Source of the DNA: Microbulbifer agarilyticus
GTDB lineage: Bacteria > Pseudomonadota > Gammaproteobacteria > Pseudomonadales > Cellvibrionaceae
Assembly (NCBI RefSeq): GCF_020171345.1
Contig: NZ_JAIUZM010000003.1
Coordinates: 485,050 to 549,049 of the forward strand
Length of the DNA stretch: 64,000 nucleotides
Direction: 5' to 3'
The position numbers and the translations under genes were made by a program. Every line of letters begins with the position of its first letter. Position 1 is the stretch's first letter. Of the stretch, positions 47,661 through 55,924 are shown piece after piece. Below the pieces are notes generated by a model. The model was not told the origin of the DNA. It made no database searches and saw only the letters and a list, made by a program, of their open reading frames with translations.

Positions 47661-48983
47661 GTGAGCCATGAAGTGAAACTATTGCGGTTGCGCGAGACCG
47701 GCACCGGTGCGGTAGCGCTGGAATGCTGGCAAGAGACGCAATGGCAGTCGGTGGCCATCGATGAAGATTTCGCGCAGGCCTTCGGTGGCGCGGATCAAAC
47801 GCCCCCCGCAGCGGCTGCAACTGTCGATGCAGTGCCCGCTGAGTTCGGTGTTGAGCTCGCGTTCGAGCCAGGCGAGCGCGCGGTCCTTTTGCTCCCAGGC
47901 TCCTGGGTGTGGAATGGGCTGGAAACCGTACCCCGCGCGGCTCGCCGTCAAAGCCAGGCGGTGGGTTACATGGTGGAGGAGCAGCTGGCAGAAGATGTTG
48001 AAGATTTGCATTTCACCTGCGAAGCGGTGGACGGCGACTTGTGCAGCGTCATGGCCGTCGGCAGCTTGAAGCTGGCGACGCTCAAAGCGCAGATCGAGCG
48101 GCTCGGTTGGCCGGTCACGGCTGCGATCCCCGAATATCGACTGCTGGCGAACCTTCAGCAGGGCTCAGGCGTTTGGCTGGAGCCGTCCTGGGCGCACTTC
48201 TGGGATACACGCGGTCGCGGGCTCTCCGTACAGCGTCCTCTGGCCGGCGTAGTGGCCGAGAGCCTGTTGCATGTGGCGGACTCATCCGAACAAGCGCAGG
48301 AAGAGGGCGGTGATGAAGTGGCTGCAGTCGCGACAGAGCGCGGTGTCACTTTATCGCTGCTGGGTAATGCCACCGAATTGGAGCTCGCCACCCTGCAGCA
48401 GCTCGGCGAGGTCGTAGTGCTTGAAAAGGCGCCGGAAGAATTCTTTATGGAGCGTCTAAAGCCGTCAGTGCCCGGTAATCTCCTGACTGGGGCCTACCAA
48501 GTGGCGCTGCAATCGGATGAGGGGCCCTGGTGGAAGAGGCCCGCCATGGCCGTTGCCGCCTGCTTTGTCCTGCAGTTGGGGTTCTTTATCGGCGCTGGTG
48601 CCTATTACAAAGTGCAGGCAAATAATGCGGATGAGCAGGCCCGTGCGCTGTTTAGCGAAATCTTCCCCGGGGAATCGGCGAGCGCGGATCTGCGCCGTCA
48701 GATCACGGGCTACCTCAACCAGGCATCGGGCGGGGGCGGTGAATTTGCCGGTCAGCTCCAGCAATTGAGTGGGGTCTGGGGGAGCGGCAACAGCGGTGGT
48801 CTGAAGCTGCAATCACTGCGCTTTGATGGTGGGCGTGGTGAGTTGGTGCTGCAATTGCGCGCCACCAATCTGGGTCAGTTGGATAATGTTGTGAACAAGC
48901 TAGGGCAGGGGCAGTATCGGGCCGAGTTGTTAGCGGCAAATGAGCTGGAAAATGGTGTCTCTGGCCGTATACGTTTGCGTTGA
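47661..48983 (+). CDS. gspL: Type II secretion protein GspL
   Basis: This 440-residue bitopic protein has a cytoplasmic actin-like domain that binds GspE, one membrane helix near residues 297-314 (AMAVAACFVLQLGFFIGA) and a periplasmic domain. Family cues include LLPGSWVWNGLETVPRAARR. GTG start directly after the gspK stop codon. It pairs with GspM encoded next. Confidence 0.92.
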   Translation: MSHEVKLLRLRETGTGAVALECWQETQWQSVAIDEDFAQAFGGADQTPPAAAATVDAVPAEFGVELAFEPGERAVLLLPGSWVWNGLETVPRAARRQSQAVGYMVEEQLAEDVEDLHFTCEAVDGDLCSVMAVGSLKLATLKAQIERLGWPVTAAIPEYRLLANLQQGSGVWLEPSWAHFWDTRGRGLSVQRPLAGVVAESLLHVADSSEQAQEEGGDEVAAVATERGVTLSLLGNATELELATLQQLGEVVVLEKAPEEFFMERLKPSVPGNLLTGAYQVALQSDEGPWWKRPAMAVAACFVLQLGFFIGAGAYYKVQANNADEQARALFSEIFPGESASADLRRQITGYLNQASGGGGEFAGQLQQLSGVWGSGNSGGLKLQSLRFDGGRGELVLQLRATNLGQLDNVVNKLGQGQYRAELLAANELENGVSGRIRLR

Positions 48984-49009
48984 TTGCGCAATAGCAAAGA
49001 AAGATTTTT

Positions 49010-49498
49010 ATGAAGCAGACAATTGAGCAGTGGCGTCAGAAGTGGGCCGTGTTGCCGCCCAGCGATCAGCGTGCGTTGGCCATTCTGGGGTTGTTTCTTG
49101 GCGTCATCATCATCGTATTTGGCTTGTTCAAGCCGGCGCAGTCCTACTTTGAGGGCGCACGCGCGGAGGCCGAAGCATCGCGAGAGCTGGTGGCCTGGAT
49201 CGAAAGGCAGCGTCCGCAACTGGAGCGTGTACAACGAAATACCGGTGGCCAGTCACAGGCGCAGGGCACTTTGCTGCAGCGGGTCACCGCGGCCGCCAAA
49301 AACCACAAGGTGACCATCAAGCGTTTCGAGCCGGAGGGCGATGGCCGAATTCGCCTGTGGGTCGATGAGGCGCGCTATCAGGATTTGCAGCCCTGGCTGA
49401 ACACACTACTGCAGCAGCGCTTCGTTATCCGCTCGATCAGTGTCGACGCACTGGCAGAAGAGGGCATGATCTCCGCACGTTTGACTCTCGAGCGATAG
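49010..49498 (+). CDS. gspM: Type II secretion protein GspM
   Basis: This 162-residue protein has a short cytoplasmic start, one membrane helix (residues about 23-42) and a periplasmic ferredoxin-like domain. It is the last recognisable gsp gene; no gspN follows. The conserved LPPSDQRALAILG region before the helix is present. Confidence 0.92.
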   Translation: MKQTIEQWRQKWAVLPPSDQRALAILGLFLGVIIIVFGLFKPAQSYFEGARAEAEASRELVAWIERQRPQLERVQRNTGGQSQAQGTLLQRVTAAAKNHKVTIKRFEPEGDGRIRLWVDEARYQDLQPWLNTLLQQRFVIRSISVDALAEEGMISARLTLER

Positions 49499-49690
49499 TT
49501 CGGCTCTGTCCTTCATGCTTTTGCTGGTCTTTTCGTTATTTGTGAACGTTTTGGGCGTTTAGGTCTGGTATCCGTACGATTTTTTTTGCCTGGAATCCTG
49601 TCCTGGCTCGGAATCTTTATAGGTTGGCACCTCGAGTGGCGCAGTTTTCTCTCTATACTGGAAAGTATTAAGAGGAAATAGGGGCCAATC

Positions 49691-49960
49691 ATGCTTTTGA
49701 GAGATTCCGAAGGTAACCACCTGGTTGATGTTGCCGATATCGTAACGCTGGCTAACCCGTACGAACTGACCGTTGTAGGGCGCTATCTGTGGGGTGAAGA
49801 GGTTCAGGATCCGGAAGTGTTCGATAAGTCTCGCTTGCGCTTCTTGTCCGGGGAGTCGCTACCGCGTTGCTGGCATGACAGTCGTTATCGTGACCGCGAG
49901 GTCCGTCGGGTGAAGTGTGGCACCAAGGCGGATGACAGCGACTACTATCAAGGCGCGTAA
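49691..49960 (+). CDS. Small protein of unknown function
   Basis: An 89-residue soluble protein with no signal peptide, membrane helix or domain I recognise. It is rich in charged residues (SRYRDREVRR) and begins MLLRDSEGNHLVDVADIV. A ribosome-binding site (GGGG, 7 bases upstream) and a TATACT-like -10 element near 49655 support expression. It stands alone between gspM and the DUF2788 gene, so no role can be inferred. Confidence 0.6.
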   Translation: MLLRDSEGNHLVDVADIVTLANPYELTVVGRYLWGEEVQDPEVFDKSRLRFLSGESLPRCWHDSRYRDREVRRVKCGTKADDSDYYQGA

Positions 49961-50194
49961 GCGCAGTTCGATCGTCGTCTAGCTTCCGTTCGATAGACGC
50001 ATAAGCGTGGTTCTGCGGCAGGGCATCTTCCGGTAGCCGATTGGATTCCGGAAACCCGCTGGTTTTCGCCGTGTGCTCGTGGTTTCACGCCAAAAGCTCC
50101 TATACAATACGCGCCAATTTTTGCGCCGACACATTTGTTGGTCGCACTTGTCAGCGCTCGGACCGTACTGGGAATTGCGTTTAGAAGAGGTTGC

Positions 50195-50401
50195 ATGAGC
50201 TTCGAACTGTTTGAAGAGTATTCCCTGATCGTCGGTGTTGGTGGTCTGATTCTATTTATGATGTTTATCGTGTGGAATCTGGCCAAAGAATCCAAAGCGG
50301 GTCGTTTCGGTACTTTTATCCTGTTCACGGCACTTGGCCTCGGTTTGCTGGGTTTTGTGATAAAGACCGTGCTGGTGGAAGTCATGGGCTTGGGCCAGTA
50401 G
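50195..50401 (+). CDS. DUF2788 family small membrane protein
   Basis: This 68-residue protein has two predicted membrane helices (residues about 10-28 and 40-60) and matches the DUF2788 pattern in length and sequence (GGLILFMMFIVWNLAKESKAG). The function is unknown. The ATG at 50195 has AGAGG upstream; earlier in-frame codons lack family character. Confidence 0.8.
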   Translation: MSFELFEEYSLIVGVGGLILFMMFIVWNLAKESKAGRFGTFILFTALGLGLLGFVIKTVLVEVMGLGQ

Positions 50402-50449
50402 CCCGCGCACTGACGTTTCGGACACAGGGAGCGTTTCCCGGATACCTTT

Positions 50450-52654
50450 ATGCCTTTATTTGATCACCCGGAACTCAAGGTTCAGAAAGATCGCCGTGTG
50501 TGCCGCAACACGGATACGCGTATCGCGAAATATAGCCGCCGCGGCATGCTGTTTAGCCTGCTCGCTTTCACGGTTGCAGTGGCCATTGGGGAACTCCGCA
50601 TTACCGCGCCCAAACTGGTATTGGTGCTGGCGCTCGTTCTGGTCCTCCTCACACTGGTACGCGCCTACTATGTGTTTCGGTTCGACAACCTCTATGCCAC
50701 TGGTCCCAAGCGCTGGCGCAGTCGCTACTTCCTTGCGTCAACGCTGGGTGCGGTATGGTGGGGTGTTATCCTGCTGAGCCACGTATTGTTACTGGGCTTT
50801 TCTCCGGCAACCCAGTTCCTGTGGCTCTATACGGTGGTATTCTGCGCGAGTGTCGCGTCGGTTTTTTCGCCTTATTACCGCTTCCTCACCTGGTTTTTAG
50901 CCGGCTCCCTCGTACCTGCTGCACTGCAGGGCTTTATGACCACAGACATCCTTGGCGCTATCTATGGTGCACTCACACTGACCTTTGTCTGGTTAATGGC
51001 CCATCAGGCGCGTCGCGAGTCGGAGAACTACTGGGATCGTGTTGCCGCCATGCAGGCGCTTCAGCAAAAAGCCAGTAATCTCGCAGAGGCCCGTAAACAC
51101 TCAGACGCTGCCGTTGAGGTTACCAATGAGTTTCTCGCCAATGTGGGCCAGGAGTTCCGCAGCCAGCTCTCCGATTCTCTCGGTGCCCTAGCGCTATTGG
51201 AAGGGGACCGCCTGTCAGAACGCCAGCAAGAGTGGGTTCGGCTGGCCAAGAATGCCTGTAACCAGCAGCTGAAGCTGGTGGATAACGTGGGTATGTTCAC
51301 CCGTGTTGCGCGCAAGGATATTCACCTGCGACGCACGCCATTCAACCTCGTGCGGACCATGGAGAAGGCGTTCAAGTTCGCCGCCCGCGCGGCCCAGCGC
51401 CAGCGGCTGGAGTTTAACTTCCAGATCAGCGAAGACCTACCGGTAATGGTGACCGGGGACAATCGAAAGACTGCGCAGCTGATTCGCAACCTTGTGGACT
51501 CCGCCACCGTGATCGCGGATACCGGAGAGCTTTGGGGTGAAGCGACTTTCGAACAGATCGGCGTCGACGAGGGGCAGCTGACCCTCAAGCTGATCGATAA
51601 CGGCCGCGGTGAGATTTTGCCGGACGAGTCGGAACTGTTCCGCGCCTTCTCGCGCATGGATACCACTCAGGTTACCACCGGCCTGGGGCTCAGCATCGCC
51701 AAGGGGCTCGCAGAAGCCATGGGCGGTTACCTGCAGTTGCACTCCTCGCCTGAAGGAAATCGCTACCAAGTGGTGATTAAATTTGAGATTGAGCCCAATC
51801 AGCGTATCTACCTACAGCCAGATCGCCGCCTGCAAGACACTGACGTATTGCTGCTGCACCAGCGTGGGTTGTTTGTCGGCGGTATCGTACAAATGCTGGA
51901 ATCTTTCGGTATGGAGATTTCCTGCAAGGCGTGGGATGACGGCAGTACTGAGCCCATGGATGAGCTGCTGCAGTATATGGATCGGGGGCAGTTGGTCGTG
52001 CTCGCGCCAGCCGCAGGGGATGGGCGCTTACTGAGCGGTGTTACTCAGGCCATACATTCAATCTCGAATGATAATGCCAAATTCCCGCTGCTGTGTCTGG
52101 GCGGCTATAGCCACAAGTTGGAGTTTGCGCCACTGGCCGCAGCTGATCCAGAAGCCCAGTACCTTCCACGGCCAGTGACAAGAAAAGAGTTTCACGATGC
52201 ACTCGTCGTGCGCCTTTTTGGTGGTCACAAAAAAATCAGCCGCCGCGTGGTCGGCAACCATTCTGAAGTGAATCGTAAAAACCGCTTGTTGCTGATTGAA
52301 GAGTCGCGCCAGCACCAGGGTGTGACCGAAGAAATGGTGCAGGCTTTGGGGTATCAGGTGGAAGTGGTTCCGTCCGTGGAATCCGCACTGGCGCTGCTTC
52401 CCGACCACAATTTTGATTTAGTGCTGGTTGATTGCCAGCAGAATACTGCGCACAGTGCCGAAATTATTGAGCAGCTGCGCATCTGGGAAGGTGAATATTC
52501 TCCCGATGACCGTTTGCCCATCGTCGCTCTGACCAGTACCACGGAAGAGCAGTTCGAAGGCCGATGCCTCGCTGCCGGTATGGACGACTTCCTTACCAAG
52601 CCGTTGAGTAAAGACAGCTTGGCGGAAACTCTGGAGCGTTGGCTTGGCGAATAG
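50450..52654 (+). CDS. Degenerate hybrid sensor kinase with MASE-like membrane domain
   Basis: This 734-residue protein has an N-terminal membrane region of about five helices, a short coiled coil, a HisKA-like segment, a HATPase-like domain (DNGRG and TGLGLSIAKGLAEAMGG), a poorly conserved receiver-like domain (residues about 460-590) and a C-terminal receiver with Asp661 in LVLVDCQQ and Lys in FLTKPL. The phospho-acceptor His is replaced by Gln234 (FLANVGQEFRSQL instead of the usual SHE), and the N-box Asn is also altered (RNLVDSA). Autophosphorylation in the usual way is therefore unlikely. A signalling role without His phosphorylation, or phosphorylation of Asp661 by another kinase, is inferred. 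Confidence 0.85.
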   Translation: MPLFDHPELKVQKDRRVCRNTDTRIAKYSRRGMLFSLLAFTVAVAIGELRITAPKLVLVLALVLVLLTLVRAYYVFRFDNLYATGPKRWRSRYFLASTLGAVWWGVILLSHVLLLGFSPATQFLWLYTVVFCASVASVFSPYYRFLTWFLAGSLVPAALQGFMTTDILGAIYGALTLTFVWLMAHQARRESENYWDRVAAMQALQQKASNLAEARKHSDAAVEVTNEFLANVGQEFRSQLSDSLGALALLEGDRLSERQQEWVRLAKNACNQQLKLVDNVGMFTRVARKDIHLRRTPFNLVRTMEKAFKFAARAAQRQRLEFNFQISEDLPVMVTGDNRKTAQLIRNLVDSATVIADTGELWGEATFEQIGVDEGQLTLKLIDNGRGEILPDESELFRAFSRMDTTQVTTGLGLSIAKGLAEAMGGYLQLHSSPEGNRYQVVIKFEIEPNQRIYLQPDRRLQDTDVLLLHQRGLFVGGIVQMLESFGMEISCKAWDDGSTEPMDELLQYMDRGQLVVLAPAAGDGRLLSGVTQAIHSISNDNAKFPLLCLGGYSHKLEFAPLAAADPEAQYLPRPVTRKEFHDALVVRLFGGHKKISRRVVGNHSEVNRKNRLLLIEESRQHQGVTEEMVQALGYQVEVVPSVESALALLPDHNFDLVLVDCQQNTAHSAEIIEQLRIWEGEYSPDDRLPIVALTSTTEEQFEGRCLAAGMDDFLTKPLSKDSLAETLERWLGE

Positions 52655-52676
52655 ATATAGTTCGTAAGCCCGGCTG

Positions 52677-53405
52677 TCAGATAGAGCGCTGATCGATACG
52701 CTTGCGGAATTCCTCGTTGGTTTCCTTGCGCTCGGAGTAACGGTCGGTGAAGTAGTCCCGCTTGTCTTTCAGCAGATAGGTGAACTTCATCAATTCTTCC
52801 ATCACATCCACGATACGGTCGTAATAGGCAGAGGGCTTCATGCGGTCGTTATCATCAAACTCTTGCCAGGCCTTTGCCACGGACGACTGGTTCGGAATGG
52901 TGACCATCCGCATCCAGCGCCCCAGGATACGCATCTGGTTTACCGCGTTGAAGGACTGAGAGCCGCCGCAGACCTGCATGACTGCAAGGGTTTTCCCCTG
53001 TGTTGGGCGCACTGCCTGCACTGCTAGCGGGATCCAGTCGATCTGGGTTTTCATGATGCCGGTCATGGCGCCGTGGCGCTCGGGTGAGGACCACACCATG
53101 CCGTCACTCCACGCCGCGAGGTTGCGTAGCTCCTGGACTTTCGGGTGTTCCGCATCCACGTCATCGTCGGGCAAGGGTAGGCCCGATGGATTGAAAATCC
53201 GTGTTTCCGCACCGAGCGCATTCAGAATACGTGCGGCTTCTTCGGCGGCAAGGCGACTGAATGAGCGTTTGCGCAGCGAGCCATACAGCAGCAGGATCTT
53301 TGGCGCCTGCTCCTCAATGGGTGCGGTTAGCGCGCCCATATCCGTATTGCTAAAGCACTCGGGAACAACATTGGGCATGGTTGATTCTGTCTCAGGCTTG
53401 CTCAT
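52677..53405 (-). CDS. arsH: ArsH NADPH-dependent FMN reductase
   Basis: This 242-residue flavodoxin-fold protein shows the ArsH motifs [13 protein letters not shown] (FMN phosphate loop) and [18 protein letters not shown]. ArsH proteins oxidise trivalent organoarsenicals or act as azo/quinone reductases. The ATG at 53405 overlaps the end of the acr3 gene by 14 bases, as expected of the last gene of an arsC-acr3-arsH operon. Confidence 0.93.
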   Translation of the reverse strand: MSKPETESTMPNVVPECFSNTDMGALTAPIEEQAPKILLLYGSLRKRSFSRLAAEEAARILNALGAETRIFNPSGLPLPDDDVDAEHPKVQELRNLAAWSDGMVWSSPERHGAMTGIMKTQIDWIPLAVQAVRPTQGKTLAVMQVCGGSQSFNAVNQMRILGRWMRMVTIPNQSSVAKAWQEFDDNDRMKPSAYYDRIVDVMEELMKFTYLLKDKRDYFTDRYSERKETNEEFRKRIDQRSI

Positions 53406-54450
53406 GCGTTGCGACCTCATGGTTTGCCGGCGCCGCACCAAACCAGTGGCGCGTGCGATTGGCGAACGCCACCAGCGATAGCATCACCGGTACTTCGACC
53501 AGTACACCAACGACCGTTGCCAGTGCCGCGCCTGAATGCAGGCCGAAAAGTGAGATTGCTACGGCAACGGCCAGTTCAAAAAAGTTCGAGGTGCCGATCA
53601 TGCAGGCCGGTGCCGCAACATTGTGTGGCAGCTTCATTTTGTACGCGGCGAAATAGCTGACAGCGAAGATGCCGTAGGTTTGAATCAGCAGTGGGATGGC
53701 AATTAACACAATCGCGAGTGGACTGTTGATGATGGTCTCAGCCTGGAAGCCAAACAGTAAGACCACGGTGCCTAACAGGCCGGCAACGGAAAAGGGTTTT
53801 ACCCGGTGCAGGAATTCTTCCAGACGGTGGTGGTCGTTGGCTGAGTCCAGGGCGCGTCGCGTGAGAATACCGGCAATGAGTGGTAGCAAAACGTAGAGCA
53901 CCACCGACAGCAGCAGCGTATCCCAGGGCACGGTAATGTCGCTGACGCCGAGCAACAGGGCAGCGATGGGCGCAAACGCGAAAATCATAATCACGTCGTT
54001 CACCGAGACCTGTACCAGAGTGTAGTTGGCGTCGCCGCGGGTGAGCTGGCTCCACACAAATACCATGGCAGTGCAGGGGGCGACCCCAAGCAAAATCATG
54101 CCGGCGATGTATTCAGAAGCCGTTTGCGGATCCACCAGATCGGCAAAGATCACGCGGAAAAATAGCCAGCCAAGTGCTGCCATGGTAAATGGCTTGATGA
54201 GCCAGTTGACCACCAGGGTAAGTGCCAGGCCTTTCGGTTTATCGCCCACATGCTTGATGGAGGAGAAGTCCACCTGCACCATCATCGGGTAGATCATTAC
54301 CCAGATAAGCACCGCCACTGGCAAATTAACGTGGGCCACTTCCATTGCGGCGATGTGCTGGAAAAGCTGTGGTGCAAGGTTGCCCAATAGCAGGCCCGCG
54401 AGGATACACAGTGCTACCCAGACAGAGAGATAGCGCTCAAAAATACCCAT
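53392..54450 (-). CDS. acr3: ACR3 family arsenite efflux permease
   Basis: This 352-residue protein has ten predicted membrane segments and the ACR3 features [18 protein letters not shown] and [20 protein letters not shown]. It exports arsenite using the membrane potential. The gene is 23 bp from arsC and overlaps arsH. Confidence 0.95.
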   Translation of the reverse strand: MGIFERYLSVWVALCILAGLLLGNLAPQLFQHIAAMEVAHVNLPVAVLIWVMIYPMMVQVDFSSIKHVGDKPKGLALTLVVNWLIKPFTMAALGWLFFRVIFADLVDPQTASEYIAGMILLGVAPCTAMVFVWSQLTRGDANYTLVQVSVNDVIMIFAFAPIAALLLGVSDITVPWDTLLLSVVLYVLLPLIAGILTRRALDSANDHHRLEEFLHRVKPFSVAGLLGTVVLLFGFQAETIINSPLAIVLIAIPLLIQTYGIFAVSYFAAYKMKLPHNVAAPACMIGTSNFFELAVAVAISLFGLHSGAALATVVGVLVEVPVMLSLVAFANRTRHWFGAAPANHEVATHEQA

Positions 54451-54473
54451 GTGCTGAATTCCTCTTTTTGTTG

Positions 54474-54950
54474 TTATTGTTCGGTGTCAGCCAGGGTCTG
54501 CATGGCTTCTTGAAGTGCAGCGCCACTCTTTTTATGGAGGCCCTGTTCAAGCATTTGCTCAATCCGTTGCTGAATGATGTCGATGGTATGGTTGAAGGCC
54601 CGTTCGATTTCTTCCTCGTTGCCTTCCAGTTTGGACGGATCTTCCAGTCCCCAGTGCACCTTGGCGGAGTTGCCAAACCATACCGGACAGCTCTCACCAG
54701 CTGCGCTGTCGCATACCGTCACTACCAGATCCGGCGCCCATTCTTCAAAGTCGTCCCAGGACTGGCTGCGCAGGCTATCGGTCTCGATGCCGCGTTCCTT
54801 CAGATATTTAATCGACAGCGGGTGGACCACACCACTGGGCTGGCTGCCGGCGCTGCGCGCTTCGATAAATTCCCGGCCCAGACTGTTGGTGACCGCCTCG
54901 CTCAGGATGCTGCGGCAGCGGTTATGGGTGCAGATATATAGAACTTTCAT
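54474..54950 (-). CDS. arsC: Arsenate reductase, low-molecular-weight phosphatase type
   Basis: This 158-residue protein has the P-loop CX5R (CTHNRCRS, Cys8) and downstream catalytic residues typical of phosphatase-fold arsenate reductases ([13 protein letters not shown]). It reduces arsenate to arsenite for export by Acr3. The C-terminus is extended by about 20 residues compared with S. aureus ArsC. No arsR regulator gene is present on either side, which is unusual for an ars operon. Confidence 0.9.
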   Translation of the reverse strand: MKVLYICTHNRCRSILSEAVTNSLGREFIEARSAGSQPSGVVHPLSIKYLKERGIETDSLRSQSWDDFEEWAPDLVVTVCDSAAGESCPVWFGNSAKVHWGLEDPSKLEGNEEEIERAFNHTIDIIQQRIEQMLEQGLHKKSGAALQEAMQTLADTEQ

Positions 54951-54982
54951 TGGTGTCTTCTCAATGGTTTGCCGACATCGCG

Positions 54983-55798
54983 TTAGATGTCGAACTTGGC
55001 CCATACCGGCGCGTGGTCGGACGGGCGCTCCATGCCGCGAATCTCGTAGTCGATACCGGTATCGACGCAGCGGTCTGCAAGGCCGTGGGTGGCCAGAATC
55101 AGGTCAATGCGCAGGCCGCGGCGGGGCTCACGGTCGAAACCACGGCTGCGGTAGTCGAACCAGCTGAACAGATCGTTCGTTTCCGGGTTCTGTGCGCGGA
55201 AGGTGTCTACCAGCCCCCAGTTGTACAACTTGTCCAGCCACTCGCGCTCTTCCGGAAGGAAGCTACATTTGCCGTCGCGGAGCCAGCGCTTGCGGTTGGG
55301 CTCGCCAATGCCGATATCGAGATCGCTCGGCGAGATATTCATATCACCGATCACCAGCACGGGCGCCTTGCTGTCACAGCTGTTGTTCAGGTACGCGTCC
55401 AGATCCGCGTAGTACTTTTGCTTGGCCGGGAATTTAACCGGGTGCTCGCGGTTTTCCCCTTGCGGGAAATAGCCGTTGATCACGGTGAGGGGCTGGTCGC
55501 CGCCGATATCGAACTGTCCGGCAACCAGGCGACGCTGGGCGTCGTCCGCATCGGTCGGGAAACCGTACTGTTTCTTCAGGAATGGGTAGCGAGAGAGCAG
55601 GGCAACGCCGTAGTGGGTCTTTTGGCCAAAGTAAATAACCTCGTAACCGAGGTCGCGGATGGCATCGATGGGAAAGTCTTCATCGGTACACTTGGTTTCC
55701 TGCAGGCCGATGATATCGGGCGACTGCGATTCTACCAGCGCTTCCATCTGGTGCAGGCGCGCGCGGATACTGTTGACGTTAAAGGATACAACTTTCAT
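54983..55798 (-). CDS. xthA: Exodeoxyribonuclease III (XthA family)
   Basis: This 271-residue enzyme of the EEP superfamily begins [15 protein letters not shown] and has the active-site Glu in [20 protein letters not shown], and the C-terminal [10 protein letters not shown]. It cleaves at apurinic sites and removes 3' blocking groups in base excision repair. The start ATG at 55798 begins the family N-terminus. It lies 32 bp upstream of arsC on the same strand. Confidence 0.96.
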   Translation of the reverse strand: MKVVSFNVNSIRARLHQMEALVESQSPDIIGLQETKCTDEDFPIDAIRDLGYEVIYFGQKTHYGVALLSRYPFLKKQYGFPTDADDAQRRLVAGQFDIGGDQPLTVINGYFPQGENREHPVKFPAKQKYYADLDAYLNNSCDSKAPVLVIGDMNISPSDLDIGIGEPNRKRWLRDGKCSFLPEEREWLDKLYNWGLVDTFRAQNPETNDLFSWFDYRSRGFDREPRRGLRIDLILATHGLADRCVDTGIDYEIRGMERPSDHAPVWAKFDI

Positions 55799-55819
55799 TT
55801 TTCCCCCAATATGCAAATA

Positions 55820-55854
55820 AACCAAAGCCCGCTACTCCCTGCGGAATAGCGGGC
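55820..55854 (-). terminator. Putative terminator after prc
   Basis: An 8-bp stem (GCCCGCTA / TAGCGGGC, 12-nt loop) is followed on the minus strand by TTTGGTTT. The interrupted T run makes it moderate in strength. It separates prc from xthA. Confidence 0.6.
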
Positions 55855-55924
55855 CCGGCATTGTTGTTTTAGGCCAGTACGCTAGGTGGTCGGTACTGGT
55901 TGCTTGCGTTAGCGCAAGCTGGTC

